Assembly: GCA_028023455.1 (NCBI GenBank)
Contig: JAQFVV010000518.1
Coordinates: 310,001 to 374,000, forward strand
Source: Epiperipatus broadwayi
Taxonomy: Eukaryota > Onychophora > Udeonychophora > Euonychophora > Peripatidae
Direction: 5' to 3'
DNA: 64,000 nt
The position numbers and the translations under genes were made by a program. Position 1 is the first letter of the stretch. Each line of letters opens with the position of its first letter. Below the pieces are notes generated by a model. The model was not told the origin of the DNA. It did not search any database and saw only the letters and a list, made by a program, of their open reading frames with translations. Below, piece after piece: positions 50,067-62,125 of this stretch.

Positions 50067-52803
50067 AACATGTTTGATAAATTTATTAAATGAGCACTAT
50101 ATGTACTAGAACATTAACGATGTGTAATTTTAATGTGATTTTAATTTTTAAATTTTAGCTGCAAATGATATTGAAGATGGTAGAAGTAAGCTAAAGTTAT
50201 AGCTGTTAGTTATTTATTTATATTTTAATATATTAAATATTGTAGAGTTAATTATAGCTTTGTTTTAATATATATATATTTCAAAGGTTTTTATTAGACC
50301 TATGGGTAAAAGTTATAGTTTTCTACTTCACTTGTAACAATACAGAATGTTTAATTGAAACAATACAGTTCAGGTTACAAGTATTGAAAAAGCCTACAGT
50401 AGTTTACAGATATCAGTATTTATATCTGTAGTTATGAGTAACAGTGTTGCCTTGTAATGAATTTCACAGAAAATAACAAACAAATTTGATTATTTTGTGG
50501 TCTTTGGAGGTAACTGTGACTTGTTACAAGCTTAAATCTAAATGCTTTAATTTCCATGTATTGGTGTGTTTACATCAATTATGTTTCTATCTCTTTAATA
50601 TATTGGGTTTTTTTTTATGTGTCTTCTGGGATTATTATTATAAATGATAGTTTATCTTGTTTATCATAAAGCATATAATACGAATGCACTAATTTGTATG
50701 CTTGCAAGGGATCTCATTACAAAGAATTTTAGATGTGATTGATATTTAAGTTATTATTCAATATTTTGAGATAGAATTGAAAATGGGATCTAGCTTGAAA
50801 CAGATATAAAAATATGGTGCTGTGTTTCTGCACTCATCACACATAAATCTGCTTTTTAATGTTTTGTTTAAAATCCTGAAAAAGGAAGATAGGTAGAGCT
50901 TCTAAATTTAGTTTCAGTGAAAAATCAAAATACATTGGTTCAAATAACTTTTGTCTATATTTTCAGCAAAGTTCATTGTTATTGATATATAATTTGGTTT
51001 TTTTTTTTATAAGAGCTGTAGAAGAATACCAGAAGTGAATACACCTTTCAGTGCGTGTATTTATTTTTAGAAGGGCAGAACTTGAATGTTTCTCAATGAG
51101 ACCCTTCCAATGGTCATTATAGAGAGGTGGTTTGTTGTTTGGTGTGATTTTTAAAATGTGCATGATGTTTAAAAAATTTTTCACAATTGCTCAAAATGTA
51201 TTGAGAGATTTATGTACTCTAAATACATGAAGGTTATGCAGTTCAAACCCATTCTGTGTCAAGGAGCATTTTTGATTGATATTGCTATTATTTTTTTATT
51301 CCAGAGCAGTTGTTTAAACAATGCATACATTTTTATGACAGTTTTTTTTTGTGAAAAATATAATTTTTGCTTAAATTGATAGATGAGCGGCTAACGATGT
51401 GTCATATCTTCCTTATGTGTCTCTCTTGTATTTATATGAACATTTCTGATTGGCTGAGATAAAAAAAACAAATGTAGAAAGAGCTGAGTGTCCTTTTGAT
51501 TATATTTTCTATGCTGCTAGCTGAGTACATTTAACAAATATATGTTTCTACAAATTAAATTCAAGTTTGAATTGATTAATAAAGTTAGTGATAATGTTGA
51601 GTAGTTGTGATATTTGATTTCTATTTATTAAGAAAATGGAGGATCATCCATGTAGGCAAAGCATGAGATTTTATATTTAGCTATGTTATTGTTACTCCTG
51701 TTGATTGTTTTTCAATTGCTTTGATTAAAACGCTAATGTAGAGAGTGAATAAAGGTAACTTTAAGGCGACTCTTGATAAATAGAGCAATATGGAATAATG
51801 GAAAGGATGTTTTCCTATTGAGGATTGTGTAGATTTCTCTACATAGCAGTATGTTGATTAAAAGATACAGATTAGCTTCAGAGAGTTGGGATTCTGCAAA
51901 AAAGATAACTAAATTATTTATAGGTACTGACTTAAAGGCAAATTAATTTTTTTTAGTGTTATGAGACTGTATAAGGCTGCTTGTGTGGCAGATGTCTTTT
52001 CTTTGCAAATTGGAATTTAGATAGATGGTGTAGTATGAATGGTTCTATTTTATTTTTTAGTACAGATTTTTGGATTTTGATGGTAAGTGGATTAAAGAGA
52101 ATCACTTTTCTGCTTTTTCAAAAAGATGGTAAAAATTCGACATGAAATTCTGCATATTTTCGATAAAAAATTGGCTGAATTTTCTAGATATTGCGTTGTA
52201 AACTAGTTTAAGTATGGAAAAAACTCCTTGTGAAATGCCAGATATGCCTGGGTGATATGAATCTGATATTATGCTTGACTTTGGGTGAAGTTGTTAGCTG
52301 TGAATGAGATATGTTCGTTGGGGGTAGTTAAGAAATGAGGGGGTGATTTAAACATCTTCATTTTTTGTAGTATATATATATATTTCTATCCTTTTTATCC
52401 TTGATAAAAATTTAATAACATCTCACAATATATTTAAATTTTTTAAAGTTGCTACTAAATAAATGTTATTAAACCATGAATAAAAAATATTCTTCCTTTC
52501 CTCAAAATAATAATAATAAAAATATGAACATTATTTAATATAATTTTTTTATTTCCATGACTTTTTCTCGCTATACTGGAAATTTTTAGAATTGATATTT
52601 ATCATCAGTTATCAAATTTTGGATTCAATCATTCAGATAATTATTTAGTAAGGTATCAATGTTTTCATCAATGTTAAATCCATCTAGATAAAAATATATT
52701 GAGATTTTTAATAAAATTAATGTGAAATAAAATAATAAAGTATGATAGATAATGAAGTGCCATCAAAACCCAAGCTTAAAATTACATCTATGAAGATAAA
52801 AAC
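50067..52803. other. AT-rich noncoding stretch
   Basis: No coding region or known repeat recognised. Confidence 0.5.
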
Positions 52804-53231
<428 letters not shown>

Positions 53232-53354
53232 GAAAAAGAAGTCACTCGTTTATATTAAAGAATAGGAGGGTCAGTGAATACATGCAATAAAAATGTTGTA
53301 TATTGAATAGTTATAGATCCAAACAAGTATTCATTGTACAGTAATGTACAGTAT

Positions 53355-55498
53355 TGTAAGGTGATGTCCAATTCTTGTAAAAAAATAATAATAAGTAACT
53401 GATGTTTTAGGATTAAAATGTATAAAGATTAAATAGGCATCCAACTTCTAAAACCTAATTTTTTTTTTAGATATTTGGAGACATATACACATATATATAC
53501 ACACAAATATAACCATACATTCATGAAGGAATGAACACATTTATTTTTTTTTATTAAATGTAAAATAAAATATATACATATACACATATATATACATGAA
53601 TGTAGATTTTAAATCATGACGTGACAAAATAAAAAAAAGAATATTTGACATTAAATTCTAGTAACCACATTTCTTTTGTTTAAAAGAGTAAACCTTTGTT
53701 GATTTTGGGAACGTGGAAAAATATCTAAGCAACAGATTTTTTTTTTTTAGTTGTTGTTGGTTTTTCTTGTTCAACTGAAGTGCATGAAAGTAAAGTTGTA
53801 AAGAATATTTTAAGTATTATATTAATTATTAAGATTTTCTTTCTTTATTAATATTAAACTATTTAATATTTGGAATTTTATTATTGATAAGAGTAAAATG
53901 TTTTAAAAGGAAAAAAAAACATTATTTAATTGATGAACTTTCATTCGTTCAAATAAATCTAAGAGCATCATAGTTATTTAACATTGTTAAAAAATATAAT
54001 TGCTATCAAATGTTTCTGGGATAAAATAAAATCAACTAATGATGAAATAGAACTTTATTAACATTATTTTAAAAGTAAAATCTTTATCATGCATTTCATA
54101 CATATGTAAATAAAACTGCATAGAAATAGCGTTCGCCTTATAATATAACGTAAGCTTTAAAAAAGGATTCATATTTAATAATTTATATTGTGTAAATAAA
54201 ATCTAACAATGCACTTTTGCTAATTGAGTGTCAGGGGATTTTTCTATCCTCTTGGTGTCGTTGACGTGTGATGGAGGATCATATTTATTGGTATATATAT
54301 ATTGTTTAAATCAACGTGGAAAGATCTTGTTATGAAATGGAAATGCATGGCTTTAAAATCAAACGCCGAGGAATTCAATTTCGTCATGGGAATTGTAATG
54401 CTTAGAACGTCAACATGATTTAATATACATGAAGGAAAGAAAGACATTATCTGCTAAGAATACAGAAGCTGCTCTTGAAAATTTAATGTGCTATTGTTTT
54501 AAGGAATTCCAAAATTTCATTATATTTTATGTTTCAAATATTTTTTTTTTTTTTTTAAATGTATACTGAGAGTTGGGTTGTGAATTTTTCTCACTCTTAT
54601 ATTCAAGTGTAGCAAACATTTTTTTAAAAAAAAACAAAAGAACCCATTTATTTAGATTTTTATAGGGTGAGAGAGATGCACAACTCAAACTATACATCAA
54701 TATATTATATATGTTTGTAAATAAAATATTATCATAATGGAAGGTTTAAATTAAACTGGACAATGACTGAAACAAAAGGTAAGATTTTAAATATTTACAT
54801 TTATTAAATAATTAATACGTTAAAATCAAACTAATTAATAAGTAAATATATATAATATTTTCTTAACTATACAAAACACAAATTAGCAATTCATGGACAT
54901 AACCTTGAGGTACATTTAAAGGACATAAACAGAATGATAATCGTACATTAGTAATATAATTTTATATTTAAAATAATTAATACATTATTGTAAATTATGC
55001 ACTAAATTTTATAATTCTTATTTCAACCCATATTTTAATATTTAAATTACAGCTAGTCATATTGTTGTAGAGATAAATTAATGTTTTATAATAATCATGT
55101 ATATATTCTGTTGATTTATAAATATTATAACTATAAGCATGATCTGTTAATAAATATTTATTGTTTGAAGTTAAAACCTTTGTTTCTCTGGTCTCTAGAT
55201 TGTCAAGTATCATTCATACTTCACTCACCAGAATAGCTATTATACATGCATACATATTTTAATTTATTATTAGCAATAGCCATTAAGGATCTATATAGAG
55301 GTCACATTATTGCCATCCTATTTAATTCCATCCTTGAGCAGAGTTGAAGGCAAATGTCTACACTGAGTTAGAACCCCGAGTAGTAATAGGACCTGTAAGT
55401 AGAGAAGGCTCTGGGTGTACTATCCTAAAAGGTTTTACGGTCCGTTACATATTTTGGCGCGCAATGTTTTGGGCCGGTACATTTTACGGTCCGTTACA
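53355..55498 (+). repeat. 5' LTR of the 8.1 kb element
   Basis: Colinear with 59307-61496. Near its end, the 3' LTR has about 45 extra bases where this copy has a short segment resembling the 32-bp array unit. Short minus-strand open frames occur in both LTRs at matching positions (54244-54447, 54995-55213) simply because the LTRs are copies. Confidence 0.92.
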
Positions 55499-55690
55499 TA
55501 TTTTGGCGTGCAACATTTTGGGCCGTTACATATTTTGGCGTGCAACATTTTGGGCTGTTACATATTTTGGCGCGCAGTGTTTTGGGCCGTTACATATTTT
55601 GGCGTGCAGCGTTTTGTGCCATTACATATTTTGGCGCGCAACGTTTTGGGCCATTACATATTTTGGCGCGCAGCGTTTTGGGCCTGAAAA
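55499..55690 (+). repeat. 32-bp tandem array at the LTR/primer-binding-site junction
   Basis: ACATATTTTGGCG starts at 55496, 55528, 55560, 55592, 55624 and 55656, an exact 32-bp period, with one further copy at 55446 inside the LTR end. Each unit contains the last bases of the LTR (GTTACA) plus TTTTGGCGYGCARYGTTTTG, the place where a tRNA primer site (TGG...) would be. Two overlapping open frames through the array are by-products of the stop-free repeat and are not genes. Confidence 0.9.
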
Positions 55691-56423
55691 TGTAAGTTCA
55701 CCACAGATACAAACTACATACTGTTACATTTTTGACACCATTAACAGTGAAGCCTGTACACTGGCATATATAGACTCAATGAAAGTTGATTATCATGTCG
55801 CATTCATAATAGCCAATTATTAAATTCATTCTAGTTGGTAGTCTGTTACATTTTGGCATGCAATGTGGTAAGCTTGAATACTTAGATTCACTGCATGTGA
55901 AAAGTTTTGTCTATTATATTGTGATACACAATGTGTTGAGCTTTAAAGAGTTGGGTCTATCATATGTTATTGTATATTTTTAGTGTGACATAAATTGAAT
56001 TTATGAGAAATTGTCCATAATTTCAGTATAACCTGATTTATCATATTTTAGTTAGTCAGTTAATAAACTATAAATTACATAACCCTATGGATTAAATGGT
56101 GTGGCAACTTAGTGGTATAGTTAATTTAGTCAATAAACAATAAGTTCAACTAACTCTGAGTGAAGGTATGAATTGATAAATAGAGACCAAAACTAAATAG
56201 ATGATCAAGAATCTAATAAAAGTAGGCAAGTGAAGCAGATAAGGGAAAAATATATAAAACCAGCATTAATACCAATGATATGTAAAATACTTAAGGTAAC
56301 CAAAATCACATGAGATGACACAAGTTTGTAGAAGATCCTATGACATATTATAGAATATTATATAAAAAGAAATAATTTTTCCATAGAGTAGATATTTTAA
56401 AGAAAAGTGTTAGTTTATTTTGT
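55691..56423 (+). other. Untranslated leader of the 8.1 kb element
   Basis: No coding sequence recognised between the array and the coiled-coil ORF. One partial unit-like GTTACATTTTGGC occurs at about 55847. Confidence 0.5.
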
Positions 56424-57545
56424 ATGTTTCTCAGAAGTGGGAGATATTTGTCAAGTATGAGTAAGGAATTATATGTAAAGCCACAGGATGTTAGTGGCAA
56501 TGAAGCTGAGCATGATCCTAATATGGAACAAGTAGGATCAGTAGACATGAATATGTCTGGGGGGTCAATGGTTGGAGCTGAGCATTCTTTCTCAATGCAA
56601 GAGGAAAAACAAATGATATCTCAAATTCAAGGAGACTCTAATGAACCGTCTGCTCAATCACCTGGAATTGGACTAACACAGGTTACAGAAAATAGTGGAG
56701 CCATGATGCAGATGCTCCAAACATTATTGGATCGAATGGATAATATGGCAACCAAGGCTGATATAAGCGATATGAGTGGTCGGATGGATAACATGAATGG
56801 TCGGATGGATGACATGAATGGTCGGATGGATAGCATGAGTGGTCAGATGAATGGTCAGATGGATAGCATAAGTGGTCAGATAGATATAGTCAAGGCTGAC
56901 ATGAATGGTCGGATGGATAGCATGAATGGTCGGATAGATACAATCAAGGCTGAAATAAGCAACATGGTAACTAAGGCTGATATTGACAAATTGGATGAGG
57001 AGGTTAAGAAAAGAATTAGTGGCATTGAAATGAAAGTTTCTACAGCCATGGAGCAGTTATCTTCAGAGATGAATGAAGTGCATAACAGTAGTACGGAATT
57101 AAAGCGAAATGTAGAAGAGATGAGAATAAATATAGATGAAGTGAACTTGCAGTGTCAAGAGCAGTATACTGAATTTAAGGAAAGTATTACCACTCAAATT
57201 GAGAATAAAGTTAAGGAAGTTCACCAAGCCCAGGAATCTACTAAGATAGAGGATATAAAGTTTACTATGGTAACTAAAACTGATATTGATGATTTGGAGA
57301 TCCAAATAAATAGTAATTTGGAAGCAAAGGTAATGTGTATAAAAGAAAATATAGATAGGATAGAATCTAAAACTTATGATATTAATAATAGAGTAGATAG
57401 TATGAGCTGTGATATTAATGATATAAAAAAACATCTAGTTTTATTTTTGAATCCAATCGAAGTACTAAATATTCTGTTACTATGGAAACTTCTCTTGTAC
57501 ATGAATGTCCTGCTACATGGACTCAGCAAGTACTTGAAGACATAA
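56424..57545 (+). CDS. Coiled-coil ORF of the 8.1 kb element, probably Gag-like
   Basis: Open for 373 codons. The middle (about residues 109-178) is a degenerate heptad repeat of the type GRMDxMN, about ten units, continuing into further charged heptads to about residue 350, so a long coiled coil is expected. The N-terminal third is Gln/Met/Ser-rich and of low complexity. There is no zinc knuckle or capsid motif that I can recognise; the Gag assignment rests on its position as first ORF. The repeats are almost identical at DNA level (GGTCGGATGGAT), suggesting recent expansion. The start is the first codon of the open frame; a later Met (56458, SKELYVK) is also possible. Function as a virion-like particle protein is inferred, not shown. 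Confidence 0.6.
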   Translation: MFLRSGRYLSSMSKELYVKPQDVSGNEAEHDPNMEQVGSVDMNMSGGSMVGAEHSFSMQEEKQMISQIQGDSNEPSAQSPGIGLTQVTENSGAMMQMLQTLLDRMDNMATKADISDMSGRMDNMNGRMDDMNGRMDSMSGQMNGQMDSISGQIDIVKADMNGRMDSMNGRIDTIKAEISNMVTKADIDKLDEEVKKRISGIEMKVSTAMEQLSSEMNEVHNSSTELKRNVEEMRINIDEVNLQCQEQYTEFKESITTQIENKVKEVHQAQESTKIEDIKFTMVTKTDIDDLEIQINSNLEAKVMCIKENIDRIESKTYDINNRVDSMSCDINDIKKHLVLFLNPIEVLNILLLWKLLLYMNVLLHGLSKYLKT

Positions 57546-58028
57546 TAGAAAATCATTCCACCAATTTTAAGTTGGAAGGAGCAATCCCAAAAACATTTTG
57601 GGATGATGCTGATTCAATCCTTCCCATGAAGAGTATGAGAATGAATATGTTAGATGATCAAGCAGAACAAGTTAATGTGAGCATCCAATGTTCAGAACAT
57701 AAAGTTTGTTCTAAATACAAGCTCCATGAACATAGTAGCAAAATCCAAGAAAGGCTATTATATGCTCAAAGGCTTTTCACAAAAAGAAAATTGTCCCATT
57801 ATTGAAGCCAACTTTGAAAGGACAAATGAAGTCGATACACTTGTTCATCTTGAATGTGTATTATGGCACAACAAGTCTCTTCATAATCAGGAAGATGACC
57901 AAGTCATAGACAGTTGCCAGATGTTACTGGAGTCAACTATACTCCCTACAAAGAAACAGAAAGGTCCCAGATTCCATAAGCTTTGCAACACTTATGAAGG
58001 TCCCTTCACATTTATTGAAAGTCCTTAA
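57482..58028 (+). pseudogene. Broken frames of unknown identity, ending in a GPF-like segment
   Basis: Two overlapping frames (57482-57805 and 57726-58028). Most of the sequence has no motif I recognise. The end reads KGPRFHKLCNTYEGPFTFIE, which resembles the GPY/F module of a retrotransposon integrase C-terminus. If correct, this element carries two such modules, since another lies at 58190-58660. Confidence 0.4.
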
Positions 58029-58189
58029 AAGAGAAAGGCACAAATTAAGGACAGACTTCATGATTGCAACCCTGGAACATAAAAAATGGACTTTCTTAAT
58101 GATTGAACCCTGTAAATAATGTTAAGTGAATATATATGTATATAAAAAAATGTTAAGTTTACTTTTGACTATTAAATCTTATAAAAATA

Positions 58190-58662
58190 ATAGGGGGTGG
58201 GTGAAGCAGACAGAACGGGTAGTGAATTACATAAATTGGGGTGCAAATGAATCTACTGGATTCGCACCCATCCAACTACATTTTAACCAACCTATTCCTT
58301 CATTATTTGTGAAATACCAACCTCCAATTGAATGTCATCACTATGACATAGAAACTAAAATTCAAATGGCTCGACAACAGTTAATTAATAAATCCAATTT
58401 TAGAAATAAGAAGGGAAAGGAAAGCAGACATCACTTTAAGATTGGAGACAAGGTTTTTGTGAAAACACATAGCCCAAGTAAACCAATGGATAATGTTTAT
58501 CATAAATTTTGTCAACAATATGCTGGACCATATGCTATTGTGAAACAAGCTGGCCCAAATGCATTTTGGTTAAATATTGATGGAGAGATAAAAGGAACTT
58601 ATAATGCTCGGATATTAAAGCCATACAGTGGTTGTCAAGAACTGCCATGTACAGAAGCTTAG
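58190..58662 (+). pseudogene. Integrase C-terminal region, Ty3/gypsy type
   Basis: Reads VNYINWGANESTGFAPIQL (the N-x-x-x-x-STG-x-x-P end of the integrase core), then HHFKIGDKVFVKT and CQQYAGPYAIVKQAGPNAF, then YNARILKPY, the classical GPY/F SH3-like module and end of gypsy Pol. The catalytic D,D-35-E part is absent. The frame is open upstream to 58126, but the residues before GWVKQTERV do not look like integrase. It is the only recognisable pol remnant and sits in the normal place, before the 3' LTR. Not functional alone. Confidence 0.8.
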
Positions 58663-59290
58663 TTATTTGTAAACAGATGACCATGATTAAAGTAGATGAA
58701 AGTGAAGTTTATAAAAAAAAATGTAAATGGGTATATGCAAGTGTATTGTAATGAGAAAGACATCATTGTTCGTGAGTAAATAGCTAGAGTAGGTAGATGT
58801 GATGAGGATGCACTCAAATTAATGTTGAAACATTTTATTGAGGTATCTTAGAATTGGCTGAGATGTGGGAATTGACCCATAGAATGTGGGAATCCCATAT
58901 TTTGTTCAGACCTTATAAAAATCCAATAAGACTCCTAGGGAGCAGGATATAGGCTGACAAACTCAAATATGTGCCTTCTGGAACAGAGACACTTAACCAG
59001 TCAAATTCAGACTATTCAACCATCATATAGTTAGTAATTCTAGAAAAGATAATAGAAACAATGTTAATGATGACAGTAATTCAATGTTAAGATGAAAGAG
59101 ATAAGGATAGGAGTCTAACCAAAATGAGTAATATAAAAAAAAAACAAATGTATATTGATGGGTAAATTAAAATAAGTACGACAGCATTAGAACTCTCCCT
59201 ATTTAAAAAGAATAAAATTATCCAACACAATAACCATCCAAACCTTTGTTTAGGTGCTAAAATTTTGACAATGGTCTAAATTTTAACCTT

Positions 59291-59306
59291 CTAAGGGTAG
59301 GGGAAA
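59291..59306 (+). promoter_or_regulatory. Polypurine tract of the 8.1 kb element
   Basis: CTAAGGGTAGGGGAAA directly precedes the 3' LTR start (TGTAAGG), where second-strand DNA synthesis would be primed. Confidence 0.85.
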
Positions 59307-61496
59307 TGTAAGGTGATGTCCAATTCTTGTAAAAAAATAATAATAAGTAACTGATGTTTTAGGATAAAAATGTATAAAGATTAAATAGGCAGCCAACTTC
59401 TAAAACCTAATTTTTTTTTAGATATTTGGAGACATATACACATATATATACACACAAATATAACCATACATTCATGAAGGAATGAACACATTTATTTTTT
59501 TTATTAAATGTAAAATAAAATATATACATATACACATATATATATACATGAATGTAGATTTTAAATCATGACGTGACAAAATAAAAAAAAGAATATTTGA
59601 CATTAAATTCTAGTAACCACGTTTCTTTTGTTTAAAAGAGGAAAAAAAGAGTAAACCTTTGTTGATTTTGGGAACGTGGAAAAATATCTAAGCAACAGAT
59701 TTTTTTTTTTTTAGTTGTTGTTGGTTTTTCTTGTTCAACTGAAGTGCATGAAAGTAAAGTTGTAAAGAATATTTTAATTATTATATTAGTTATTAGGATT
59801 TCCTTTCTTTATTAATATTAAACTATTTAATATTTGGAATTTTATTATTGATAAGTGTAAAATGTTTTAAAAGGAAAAAAAAACATTATTTAATTGATGA
59901 ACTTTCGTTCGTTCAAATAAATGCTAAGAGCATCATAGTTATTTAACATTGTTAAAAAATATAATTGCTATCAAATGTTTCTGGGATAAAATAAAATCAA
60001 CTAATGATGAAATAGAACTTTATTAACATTATTTTAAAAGTAAAATCTTTATCATGCGTTTCATACATATATAAATAAAACTGCATAGAAATAGCGTTCG
60101 CCTTATAATATAACGTAAGCTTTGGAAAAGGATTCATATTTAATAATTTATATTGTGTAAATAAAATCTAACAATGCACTTTTGCTAATTGAGTGTCAGG
60201 GGATTTTTCTATCCTCTTGGTGTCATTGACGTGTGATGGAGGATCATATTTATTGGTATATATATATTGTTTAAATCAACGTGGAAAGATCTTGTTATGG
60301 AATGGAAATGCATAGCTTTAAAATCAACTGCCGAGGAATTCAATTTCGTCATGGGAATTGTAATGCTTAGAACGTCAACATGATTTAATATACATGAAGG
60401 AAAGAAAGACATTATCTGCTAAGAATACAGAAGCTGCTCTTGAAAATTTAATGTGCTATTGTTTTAAGGAATTCCAAAATTTCATTATATTTTATGTTTC
60501 AAATATTTTTTTTTTTTAAATGTATACTGAGAGTTGGGTTGTGAATTTTTCTCACTCTTATATTCAAGTGTAGCAAACATTTTTTTTTAAAAAAACAAAA
60601 GAACCCATTTATTTAGATTTTTATAGGGTGAGAGAGATGCACAACTCAAACTATACATCAATATATTATATATGTTTGTAAATAAAATATTATCATAATG
60701 GAAGGTTTAAATTAAACTGGACAATGACTGAAACAAAAGGTAAGATTTTAAATATTTACATTTATTAGATAATTAATACATTAAAATCAAACTAATTAAT
60801 AAGTAAATATATATAATATTTTCTTAACTATACAAAACACAAATTAGCAATTCATGGACATAACCTTGAGGTACATTTAAAGGACATAAACAGAATGATA
60901 ATCGTACATTAGTAATATAATTTTATATTTAAAATAATTAATACATTATTGTAAATTATGCACTAAATTTTATAATTCTTATTTCAACCCATATTTTAAT
61001 ATTTAAATTACAGCTAGTCATATTGTTGTAGAGATAAATTAATGTTTTATAATAATCATGTATATATTCTGTTGATTTATAAATATTATAACTATAAGCA
61101 TGATCTGTTAATAAATATTTATTGTTTGAAGTTAAAACCTTTGTTTCTCTGGTCTCTAGATTGTCAAGCATCATTCATACTTCACTCACCAGAATAGCTA
61201 TTATACATGCATACAGATTTTTAATTTATTATTAGCAATAGCCATTAAGGATCTATATAGAGGTCACATTATTGCCATCCTATTTAATTCCATCCTTGAG
61301 CAGAGTTAAAGGCAAATGTCTACACTGAGTTAGAACCCCGAGTAGTAATAGGACCTGTAAGTAGAGAAGGCTCTGGGTGTACTATCCTAAAAGGTTTTAC
61401 AGTCCGTTACATATTTTGGCAACCCAAACATTTGGGGCATCAATTAATTAAATATCTTACCCTGTAGACGCCCGGTACATTTTACGGTCCGTTACA
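59307..61496 (+). repeat. 3' LTR of the 8.1 kb element
   Basis: Partner of 53355-55498. Contains CCGTTACATATTTTGGC at 61404-61420, an internal copy of the LTR-end/primer-site junction that may have seeded the 32-bp array. Confidence 0.92.
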
Positions 61497-61518
61497 GTAT
61501 ATTATTTATTTTATACAT

Positions 61519-61960
61519 GTTATATATAGAGCCCCCAAAATAAGCTTTTAACAAGCTTTGATAATATCCTCAATCCCAGACTGGTTTCTGCTTCTGGTGT
61601 AATGAGTGAGGTGCCAGGATATTCAAGCATTAGATTAAAAATACCAGGACAAGCCCAGCACTTTATCTAGTGTATAACTATTGGACAGAAAATCTGAAAT
61701 TATCAAACATCCATATGTCTTCCAATCCAGCTATTAATTCAAATAACTATATGGGACTGAACTAAGTTCAGATACACCATATATTAATAGCTTTAGCAAT
61801 ATAAAATTGCCATAGCCTTAATAGCAAAAAATAAAATGGAAAAAAATCCAGTCAGATATCACATGACTTAATTTAATAAGCTTGTATTTACAAATGTTAT
61901 GGTGTTGAGGATATTCTCAAAGCTTGTTAAGAGCTTATTTTTGCGAGCTCTATATATAAC
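61519..61960. mobile_element. Second inverted-repeat element family with hammerhead-like core
   Basis: Left arm (61519-61573) and right arm (61905-61960) are inverted copies containing GTTATATATAGAGC and CTTAACAAGCTTTGA-type blocks. A degraded hammerhead-like core lies just inside the left arm. No protein coding. Confidence 0.65.
61574..61612 (-). ncRNA. Hammerhead-like motif, degraded, second element family
   Basis: Minus strand: CCTCA, CTCATTA (two changes from CTGATGA), a short stem-loop, GAAA, CCAGTC, TGGGAT. The cleavage-side half matches the 4775 motif closely; the core changes should inactivate it. Confidence 0.45.
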
Positions 61961-61991
61961 ATTTGTAAATACAAGCTTATTAAATTAAGTC
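61865..61991. repeat. Perfect 36-bp inverted repeat overlapping an element end
   Basis: 61865-61900 and 61956-61991 are exact reverse complements over 36 bp with a 55-bp spacer. Weaker similarity extends outward about 20-30 bp on both sides. The spacer holds the right arm of 61519-61960. Confidence 0.85.
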
Positions 61992-62125
61992 AGGTGGCAT
62001 ATGACTTGATTGTTTTGTCATATTATATATTTTTAATGGGTCATAATTTGTCTTAATGAAATGCTAATTAATATTTAAATGACCTAATATTGAGTAACAG
62101 TCCAAACACTCACACACATATATAT

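Larger units (their letters stand above)
53355..61496 (+). mobile_element. 8.1 kb LTR retrotransposon (Ty3/gypsy-type integrase), lacking reverse transcriptase
   Basis: Two LTRs of 2144 and 2190 bp, both starting TGTAAGGTGATGTCC and ending CGGTCCGTTACA, are flanked by GTAT on each side (53351-53354 and 61497-61500). The internal 3.8 kb holds a tandem array at the primer-site position, a coiled-coil ORF, unidentified broken frames and an integrase C-terminus, then a polypurine tract. No protease, reverse transcriptase or RNase H was recognised, so it is a deleted or non-autonomous copy. The LTRs differ by only a few changes per few hundred bases, suggesting a fairly recent insertion. Confidence 0.9.

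Noticed and set aside
54244-55213. Minus-strand open frames (67 and 72 codons) repeated at 60209-60412 and 60956-61174
   Set aside because: They are conserved only because the two LTRs are copies of each other; there is no motif and they are antisense to the element.
55344-55823. Open frames of 159 and 90 codons with repeated YIFWRA-like units
   Set aside because: They run through the 32-bp tandem array in two frames at once; the unit lacks stops, and 32 is not a multiple of three. No protein family fits.
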